Of a stretch of 39,732 nucleotides of DNA, positions 33,571 to 39,732 are shown piece by piece. Position numbers and translations under genes: made by a program. Below the pieces are notes generated by a model. It was not told the origin of the DNA. It was given only the letters and a program-made list of their open reading frames with translations, and did not search any database. How positions within the stretch are numbered: position 1 is the first letter of the stretch; every line of letters begins with the position of its first letter. The stretch is from Flavobacteriales bacterium (GTDB lineage: Bacteria; Bacteroidota; Bacteroidia; Flavobacteriales_D; CAJJDF01): NCBI GenBank assembly GCA_020630395.1, contig JAHDBM010000020.1, positions 1-39,732 on the forward strand, given 5' to 3'.

Positions 33571-36500
33571 ATGAAAAAGTGTTTTTTATATATTATTTTA
33601 GTGCACTTTATTGCTGTTGTTAATGTTTCTTTAGGTCAAGATATTTCAGCTTCTAATATACTATCGTCTCAAAATTGTGCTTCTGGTATATATAATAATA
33701 TTAACGTTTCTTATACAGTAACAAATAATCATGTTACTACCATTAATCGTTTAATTACGGTATCGTATTATTACGGAAATCCATTTCTTACCAATGCGAA
33801 AAAAATATATCAAGATTCCTATTTAATAAACCTTACTAATGGTGCTTCTGTTATTTTAAATGAATCTATTCCTAGCCCAAGTATAAGATCAGATTCATTA
33901 TTCGTTATACTAAATGACGGAGGTTCATTTACAACACCCTTTACTCAAATAGACACCCTCTTTTTTGAAAGCAATACAAATAACAACATTGTTAAGGAGC
34001 TTGTTAATGCCTGCCAAGAAATATGTGATGATGGCATAGATAATGATAATGATGGCCTACTGGATTGTTATGACGAGTTTTGTGCCTGTGATTCTAATAC
34101 AGGAAATAGACATCCATACTGTCAAGGTTTTTTTTATGGTAATTGTGATCCAAACTGTAGTGTAAAACCTATTCCTCCTATTTTAGATGCTCAATTAATG
34201 TGGGTTTCTACCGGTCCATCAATGGACTCAAGACAATCACCAACAGTAGGAGACATTGATAATGATGGGGTAACTGAAGTATTAGGGAGAAATGCAACAG
34301 GTGTTTTTATTTTTGACGGGCAAACTGGTGTATTAAAAAATTCTAATACAACCCTTAATTTAATTGCATATTTAGACGCTATCCCTTTTGCTGATGTTGA
34401 TGGTGATGGTACTTCAGAACTTTTTGTTACTAAGAATGATCACTCATTAGCTAGATTAGAACATGATTTAACAGTAACCTGGTCGCAACCTGCAAATACA
34501 TTAGTAAGTTTAACTGCTGGTCAAGGTTGGTCGGAATACTCGCCTGGCATTGCCGATTTTAATGGTGATGGTCAACCAGAATTATTTGTTGGGAATTATA
34601 TCATTAATGCTGCTACAGGTAATATAATTGCAAACGGAAGCGGCAACATAGGTCACCAACAACCTGCAAATGGTGGTTACTTATACCCTGCTGCTTATGA
34701 TATTTTACCTCCAGGGTTTTGTGCGAATTGTGATGGATTAGAGCTTATATGCGGTTCTCAAATATATTCTGTAGATGTTGCTACAGGAACAATGAATATT
34801 GAAGTAGAAGCTAATGGATTAATTGGTGTAGATGGATTCACTTCTATAGGTGATATGGATAATGATGGTGATCCTGATATTGTTTTTTCAACTGTTAGTG
34901 GTGGAGCTAAAGTTTATATTTGGGATGGTCAAACTAATACTATTTTGGCCACATATAATGCAGGAGGAGGAAATGTATCTCTTCCTACAATTGCCGATTT
35001 TGATGGAGATGGGTTAAATGAAGTTTCTATTTGCGTACCCAACCGATATGATCTAATTGAAGATATTATTTCTTCTGGTCCAACTGCTAATGTTAAATGG
35101 TCTCTTCCAACATCTGATGGATCTGGATTTACAGGAAGTACTGTATATGATTTTAATGGAGATGGTATATTTGAAGTTGTTTATAGAGATGAAACCGATC
35201 TTAGAATAATTGATGGGCCCTCTGGAACTACCTTGTATACTACTCCGTGTACCTCATCAACCAGAACAGAATACCCTGTTGTTGCTGATATTAATAATGA
35301 TGATGAAACCGAAATTGTATGTGGTTGTAATAATCGAATACGAGCATTTGAGTCAAGTACATTTCCTTGGATAAGATCTAGAGCAGTTTGGAATCAATTT
35401 ATGTATAATATTACTAACATAAATGATGACTTTACAGTTCCAAGAAGTCCTACAAAAAATCATTTTATCCCTTCATTAAATAATTACCTAACACAATCTC
35501 CTTACTTAACTTTTTCTGGTGTTGGTATATACAAGGCTCCGGATGCAATAATAAATGTGCTTAACACTAGTTTATCTGGTTATTGTCCTGGAGATTCAAT
35601 TAAAATAGTTTACGAAGTTTGTAATGTTGGAGATGTTCCTTTAGGGGATAGTATACCTATTAGCTTTTATCAAGAAAACCCAACAACAAATATAACATCA
35701 ATATTATTAGACACTAGTTTTATTGATAGTAATATTCTTAATGGCAGCTGTGTTATTGACTCTTTTTACTTTCCTATTACAAATAGTATTGATTCAATTA
35801 TTATATATCCTGTAGTGAACGCAAATAGCTCATTAACTCCTGCTTTTCAATTAGATACTAATCACTTTCCTAATTCTAATATTTACGAATGTGACTACAG
35901 TAATAACATGGACTCTGTAATAATATATTTAGATACTGTTCCTCCTGTTGCAATATGTAAAGACACAACTATATATTTAATACCTGGAGGAATCTATACT
36001 ATTGACACATCTTATGTAAATAATGGAAGTTATGATTCATGTGGTCTAGACTCAGTTTGGTTAAGTAATTATACTTTTGATTGTTCAAATAAAGGATTAA
36101 ATCAAGTCACATTATATGTAAGAGATTTTATTGGTAATATGGATAGTTGTATCTCAAATATAACTGTATTAGACACCATTCCTGTTGCTCTAGCTGGAGT
36201 TGACACTAATTTGTGTAATCAATATACTCTTACATTAAACGCCAATGTAGTTCAACCTTCTTTTACTGGATTTTGGTCTTATTTAACAAGCTCTACGAGT
36301 ATTCCTACATTTTCTAATATTAACGACCCTATCGCAACTGTATCTAATTTAGTTGAAGGCACTTATTCTTTAATTTGGGGAGTTACAAATAATACATGTG
36401 ATACCGTTTACGACACATTAATTATTAATGTATTCGATCAACCATTTGCAAATGCAGGACCAGATCAAAATTTATGTGCTGTAAATACAGCCCTTCTCAT

Positions 36501-38283
36501 TGCAAATACACCTACAGGATTAGCAAATGGAAGATGGTATGTTGACTCAACAGCTTCAAATCCTACTTTTCCTATTTTTAGTAATCCTACCTCAGAAATA
36601 ACCAATGTAAGTAATCTACAAGAAGGCACTTATACTATTATTTGGGAAATAAGCAATGGTTTTTGCCCTCCAGATTACGACACAATAATAATCGAAATCT
36701 ATGACCAGCCTAAAGCAAATGCCGGAAAAGACACTATTCTTTGTAACCTTTATGATTTATTTCTTTATGGAAATCAACCCAATGGAAGTACGGTTGGTAG
36801 ATGGTTAGTTGATCCTGGTTCAGTACCTCCAAGCACCCCTATTTTTTCAGATTCTTCTTTGTATAACTCTTATGTTTCTGGTTTGGTAGAAGGTACTTAT
36901 CGATTTCTTTGGATATTACAAAACGGATCTTGTCCTATATCGGTTGATACTATTGTTATAAATGTATTTGATGAGCCACAAGCAATAGCAGGAAATGATA
37001 CTGCTTTGTGCAATGTATATCAACTCCCACTTAATGCAAACGCTCCTACTGGTAGATCTAAAGGTAGGTGGTATGAAAATACATCTTTTGGAAATCCATC
37101 TACTCCTATTTTTGCTTCTTCAACACAAAACAACACTATTGTAAATGGTTTAATTGAAGGGACTTATGAGTTAATTTGGGAAGTAAGCAATTCTCCGTGT
37201 TTTGTATATACCGATACTATTCAAATAACCATATACGATCAACCTATAGCGTCAGTGAGTCCTGATCAATTTTTATGTGATTACGATTCCACTACTATTT
37301 CTGCTATTCCTCCTGTAGGATCAGCCTCTGGATTTTGGAATATTGCTAGTGCAACTCCAAATAGTCCAACATATAATACGGCTTTATCTACAACCAATGT
37401 TGGTTCAATGTTAGAAGCTGGCATCTATACTTTTTATTATGAAGTAAGTAATGGTATTTGCCCTGTAGATAGAGATTCTATAACCATTTTTAACAACCCA
37501 ATACCTCAATCAAATTTTACTCAAGACACACTGATTATTTGTCAAAACGGATGTGTTCAATTTTCTGATCAATCTACCATACACCCATCTGATTCCATAA
37601 TCTCTTATAACTGGAAAGTTGGCGGTAATACGTATAATGATACAAACCCATATATTTGTTTTCCTAATGAAGGCTCTTACCATGTTTCACTAATTACAAC
37701 CTCTTCTAATAATTGCTCAGATACAACTGTTAAATTTGATTGGATAACAGTATACTCTAATCCTGTTGCCGATTTTAATTACTTTCTTGTTGATGATCCA
37801 GATATTAGTAGTAAAATTCAAATACAAGATAACTCTTATAATTCTACTTCATATTGGTATAACTTTGGGGATGGTGATACCACTACAATTCAAAACCCTG
37901 GACATATCTATTATGATTCTGGATTCTACGATATTACACAAATAGTAACGAATAATTTTGGTTGTAAAGACACGCTTGTAAGAACAATTTTTGTAAATAT
38001 TTTGCTGGTTTATGTTCCTAATACTTTTACTCCTAATGGAGATGGTAAAAACGAATACTTTTTCCCATCAGTATTAGGTGATGATCCTGATAGTTACTTA
38101 TTTCGAGTTTTTAATAGATGGGGGCAATTACTCTATGAAACTCAACTCCAAAATAAAGGGTGGGATGGTACTTTTAAAGGAAAAAAAGTTAAAACCGATA
38201 CGTATATATGGACGGTTAAAGCAAAATATAAAGACGGAGAACGAGAGAATATATATAGAGGTCATGTGAATCTCATGCGTTAA
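33571..38283 (+). CDS. giant T9SS type B surface protein with FG-GAP, CARDB, Ig-like and PKD repeats
   Basis: The 1570-residue product has a signal peptide (MKKCFLYIILVHFIAVVNVS). Residues ~25-145 are a CARDB-like beta domain, then EICDDGIDNDNDGLLDCYD (~150-170), an Asp-rich linker typical of such proteins. Residues ~220-580 hold about seven FG-GAP/VCBS-type calcium-binding motifs (DIDNDGVTEV, DVDGDGTSEL, DFNGDGQPEL, DMDNDGDPDI, DFDGDGLNEV, DFNGDGIFEV, DINNDDETEI), which suggests an integrin-alpha-like propeller. A second CARDB-like domain (~657-785), one HYR-like unit (~794-871), five Ig-like repeats (~871-1311), two PKD-type domains and the gliding-motility-associated C-terminal domain (~1480-1570; VYVPNTFTPNGDGKNEYF, YRGHVNLMR) follow. 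The C-terminal ~780 residues are paralogous to the upstream protein; the N-terminal half is different. Confidence 0.94.
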   Translation: MKKCFLYIILVHFIAVVNVSLGQDISASNILSSQNCASGIYNNINVSYTVTNNHVTTINRLITVSYYYGNPFLTNAKKIYQDSYLINLTNGASVILNESIPSPSIRSDSLFVILNDGGSFTTPFTQIDTLFFESNTNNNIVKELVNACQEICDDGIDNDNDGLLDCYDEFCACDSNTGNRHPYCQGFFYGNCDPNCSVKPIPPILDAQLMWVSTGPSMDSRQSPTVGDIDNDGVTEVLGRNATGVFIFDGQTGVLKNSNTTLNLIAYLDAIPFADVDGDGTSELFVTKNDHSLARLEHDLTVTWSQPANTLVSLTAGQGWSEYSPGIADFNGDGQPELFVGNYIINAATGNIIANGSGNIGHQQPANGGYLYPAAYDILPPGFCANCDGLELICGSQIYSVDVATGTMNIEVEANGLIGVDGFTSIGDMDNDGDPDIVFSTVSGGAKVYIWDGQTNTILATYNAGGGNVSLPTIADFDGDGLNEVSICVPNRYDLIEDIISSGPTANVKWSLPTSDGSGFTGSTVYDFNGDGIFEVVYRDETDLRIIDGPSGTTLYTTPCTSSTRTEYPVVADINNDDETEIVCGCNNRIRAFESSTFPWIRSRAVWNQFMYNITNINDDFTVPRSPTKNHFIPSLNNYLTQSPYLTFSGVGIYKAPDAIINVLNTSLSGYCPGDSIKIVYEVCNVGDVPLGDSIPISFYQENPTTNITSILLDTSFIDSNILNGSCVIDSFYFPITNSIDSIIIYPVVNANSSLTPAFQLDTNHFPNSNIYECDYSNNMDSVIIYLDTVPPVAICKDTTIYLIPGGIYTIDTSYVNNGSYDSCGLDSVWLSNYTFDCSNKGLNQVTLYVRDFIGNMDSCISNITVLDTIPVALAGVDTNLCNQYTLTLNANVVQPSFTGFWSYLTSSTSIPTFSNINDPIATVSNLVEGTYSLIWGVTNNTCDTVYDTLIINVFDQPFANAGPDQNLCAVNTALLIANTPTGLANGRWYVDSTASNPTFPIFSNPTSEITNVSNLQEGTYTIIWEISNGFCPPDYDTIIIEIYDQPKANAGKDTILCNLYDLFLYGNQPNGSTVGRWLVDPGSVPPSTPIFSDSSLYNSYVSGLVEGTYRFLWILQNGSCPISVDTIVINVFDEPQAIAGNDTALCNVYQLPLNANAPTGRSKGRWYENTSFGNPSTPIFASSTQNNTIVNGLIEGTYELIWEVSNSPCFVYTDTIQITIYDQPIASVSPDQFLCDYDSTTISAIPPVGSASGFWNIASATPNSPTYNTALSTTNVGSMLEAGIYTFYYEVSNGICPVDRDSITIFNNPIPQSNFTQDTLIICQNGCVQFSDQSTIHPSDSIISYNWKVGGNTYNDTNPYICFPNEGSYHVSLITTSSNNCSDTTVKFDWITVYSNPVADFNYFLVDDPDISSKIQIQDNSYNSTSYWYNFGDGDTTTIQNPGHIYYDSGFYDITQIVTNNFGCKDTLVRTIFVNILLVYVPNTFTPNGDGKNEYFFPSVLGDDPDSYLFRVFNRWGQLLYETQLQNKGWDGTFKGKKVKTDTYIWTVKAKYKDGERENIYRGHVNLMR
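36181..37500 (+). repeat. array of five Ig-like repeats
   Basis: Units begin near 36181, 36443, 36710, 36978 and 37243, about 88 codons each, with the same AG.D..LC opening and EGTY....W closing pattern as the array in the upstream gene. The last unit (SVSPDQFLCD, EAGIYTFYYE) matches the last unit of the upstream array best, so the order at the C-terminal end is conserved. Confidence 0.83.
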
Positions 38284-38325
38284 TTTTTAAAATAATGTGT
38301 ATTTTGGTTTCTAAATTTTTATATA

Positions 38326-39201
38326 ATGAAACTGATTTATTTTTTCCCTCTATTATTTTTAACTTTTTCATGTGCTGAAAACGGAGTTTCAGATGAAATT
38401 AATACTATCCCTAATTCGCAAAATGATACGATTGAGTCTATTATAGATACCATTAAACCCACTGAAAAAATACAGGCTGAAAAAAAATCAGCCCCAACAA
38501 TTAATTATGATTCTCCTGCTCAACAATTTCTAGCAAATCACTTCAAACCATTTTTTGTAGAAGACTTTAATAAACTGGACAACAAAATCTATTCAATTAC
38601 TTCAAGCGAAGAACTCAAGTCTTACGAAAATGAATTAGAAGATTTTATTAATCAATTTAGAATTCATTCTATTTTAAAAGATAAAAGAGAGGCCATTTTT
38701 ATGAATTATTACGAATTTGTAGATAGCTTTAATGTTATTAAGCCAGCTTGTTTTGAAGAATGTACTTTTTTTGGTTTTACCATAAACAAAGAAGCTCTTG
38801 TAAGTTTATCTAAGGAAGTTGGTAATGAACATGATATTGAATATTTAGAACTCCTTACTTTATCCGAAAAAGATTTATCTTCTGTTAATCAAGAAGAAGG
38901 ACAAATGTCAATTCTAGGTAATAATAAATCCCTAAAATTTCTACAAAACACCTTTAAAGCTGTTCAAGAAGATGATATTAACACTGAAAAAATAAAACTC
39001 CTTCGTTTAAATTACATAAACGCTATGAAAATGGAAATGTATGAAAACAATACATTTGATGTACTTAAAGAAGTTGACGAAATATATGCTCAAAACTCTT
39101 TGCTGAAAAACGAGAAAAAATTAGTTAAAGCAGCTAAAGAATATATCAATAGCTGTAAAGGCTGTCAGTTCGATTGTATTGAAGGAGGCTGTACTTGGTA
39201 A
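38326..39201 (+). CDS. lipoprotein of unknown function with cysteine-rich tail
   Basis: The 291-residue product has a lipoprotein signal (MKLIYFFPLLFLTFSC), with the lipid-attached cysteine at position 16 followed by an acidic, Ser/Thr-rich linker. Residues ~65-250 are mostly charged alpha-helix (for example NEHDIEYLELLTLSEKD and AVQEDDINTEKIKLLRLN) with no domain I recognise. A mid-protein KPACFEECTFFG and a tail SCKGCQFDCIEGGCTW contain two and four cysteines that could form disulfides or bind metal. It starts 42 bases after the second giant surface protein, with no terminator between, so co-transcription is likely. The residue after the lipid-attached cysteine is Ala-Glu-Asn, not a clear exclusion signal, so inner or outer membrane localisation is open. 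A terminator follows. Confidence 0.82.
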   Translation: MKLIYFFPLLFLTFSCAENGVSDEINTIPNSQNDTIESIIDTIKPTEKIQAEKKSAPTINYDSPAQQFLANHFKPFFVEDFNKLDNKIYSITSSEELKSYENELEDFINQFRIHSILKDKREAIFMNYYEFVDSFNVIKPACFEECTFFGFTINKEALVSLSKEVGNEHDIEYLELLTLSEKDLSSVNQEEGQMSILGNNKSLKFLQNTFKAVQEDDINTEKIKLLRLNYINAMKMEMYENNTFDVLKEVDEIYAQNSLLKNEKKLVKAAKEYINSCKGCQFDCIEGGCTW

Positions 39202-39202
39202 T

Positions 39203-39236
39203 AAAAAAAGCGGAGATTTAACTCTCCGCTTTTTTT
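39203..39236. terminator. bidirectional intrinsic terminator
   Basis: A 14-base perfect inverted repeat (AAAAAAAGCGGAGA with TCTCCGCTTTTTTT) surrounds a 6-base TTTAAC loop. A-tract and T-tract make it active both ways, between the lipoprotein gene and the convergent Spy/CpxP-like gene, whose stop codon lies at 39235-39237. Confidence 0.93.
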
Positions 39237-39651
39237 ATTCTTCGTGTTTCTTTTCTCGCTTCGCTTTTCGTTCAGCTTTTTTCTTTTCTTGTCGTTCCAT
39301 CCTCTTTTTTTCCATCTCTTCAAACTTCTCTAGCTGATCTTCGTTCAACATATCTTTAATTTGATCTTTATGTTCTTCTTTTTTAACTTTAAGTTTTTCT
39401 TTTAAAGCTTTTTGTTTCTCTCTTAACTCTTGCATTTCTTGTCTTAAGTCTTTGGTTGATGTAATATGTGCCGAAGTTATATCTTCTAATTTAACTACTT
39501 GTTTATCATCTAAATCTAATTTTTTAGTTAATCGAGTTACATGTTTTGCTGCTTTCTCTTCATCAGTTAGCTTAGCTTTTTTTTGTGCACTTACTGAGCT
39601 CATCATTAATACTCCCATTAATACTAGAGCCGTGTTTTTAATTGTTTTCAT
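39235..39651 (-). CDS. Spy/CpxP-like periplasmic protein
   Basis: The 138-residue product has a signal peptide (MKTIKNTALVLMGVLMMSSV, cleaved near SAQ). The mature part is entirely helical and highly charged, ending in a Lys/Arg/Glu-rich tail (KKAERKAKREKKHEE). The pattern LTDEEKAAKHVTRLTKKLDL, DDKQVVKLEDI and LNEDQLEKFEEM corresponds to the LTXXQ-type repeats of the Spy/CpxP family of periplasmic chaperones and stress sensors. Many Bacteroidota carry such short proteins of unproved function; chaperone or envelope-stress activity here is inference from the family. The C-terminal polylysine-type tail could bind nucleic acid or anionic envelope polymers. It is transcribed convergently to the lipoprotein gene and shares its terminator. 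Confidence 0.82.
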   Translation of the reverse strand: MKTIKNTALVLMGVLMMSSVSAQKKAKLTDEEKAAKHVTRLTKKLDLDDKQVVKLEDITSAHITSTKDLRQEMQELREKQKALKEKLKVKKEEHKDQIKDMLNEDQLEKFEEMEKKRMERQEKKKAERKAKREKKHEE

Positions 39652-39732
39652 TGTGTTTCAATTTATTTGTTATGCTCTTTTGACGACCAAAAAATTAAAA
39701 GGTTTAATCTCTATGGAATTTTTATTTTTTTT

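Noticed and set aside
39652-39732. Promoter for the Spy/CpxP-like gene
   Set aside because: TTTTTTG and TAAATTG-like strings occur on the minus strand, but the spacing (22 bases) and the very short leader do not fit the Bacteroidota consensus.

Overview
The window is low-GC chromosomal DNA from a Bacteroidota member, most likely Flavobacteriales-like. The grounds are: four proteins with type IX secretion (T9SS) C-terminal domains (two type A 'PNPT' sorting domains, two type B gliding-motility-associated domains), a CCDC81-type HU/SPOR protein, few Shine-Dalgarno sequences, and TAnnTTTG-like promoter boxes. It contains 22 protein-coding genes. I saw no rRNA, tRNA, CRISPR array or insertion sequence, and no gene-free stretch longer than about 300 bases.

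Layout. 1-1240 (-): a DUF547 protein running off the left edge, absent from a simple complete-ORF list because it has no stop in the window. 1369-8237 (+): a tight run of four exported proteins of adhesin type (unknown, IgGFc-binding-like plus two LamG-like units, a small stand-alone domain, and a jelly-roll/Fn3 protein with a T9SS sorting domain), closed by a strong bidirectional terminator. 8316-14972 (-): a membrane-anchored HU-CCDC81/SPOR protein downstream of a giant exported protein ending in about 20 ankyrin-like repeats. 15077-18522 (+), divergent from the ankyrin gene: a small membrane/beta protein, a DUF4407 protein and a degenerate, extended DUF4407-like paralogue. 18583-21408 (+): a right-handed beta-helix T9SS cargo protein, convergent with 21413-24101 (-), an Omp85-family barrel protein and the ComM/YifB ATPase. 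24216-27202 (+): a small exported protein with its own terminator, then pepP, two DUF3592-like membrane proteins and yraN. 27311-39201 (+): two giant, partly paralogous T9SS type B proteins made of HYR-like, Ig-like, PKD and FG-GAP repeats, then a lipoprotein and a bidirectional terminator. 39235-39651 (-): a Spy/CpxP-like periplasmic protein. The last 81 bases are an AT-rich 5' region in which I see no convincing promoter.

How it fits together. Most of the coding capacity builds the cell surface: exported adhesin-like repeat proteins and envelope factors, with a few housekeeping genes (comM, pepP, yraN) in between. The least explained region is 9573-18522, where a secreted ankyrin giant is transcribed divergently from a three-gene DUF4407 membrane operon. 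I consider it the best candidate for an undescribed system, but the functional link is inference from gene order only.
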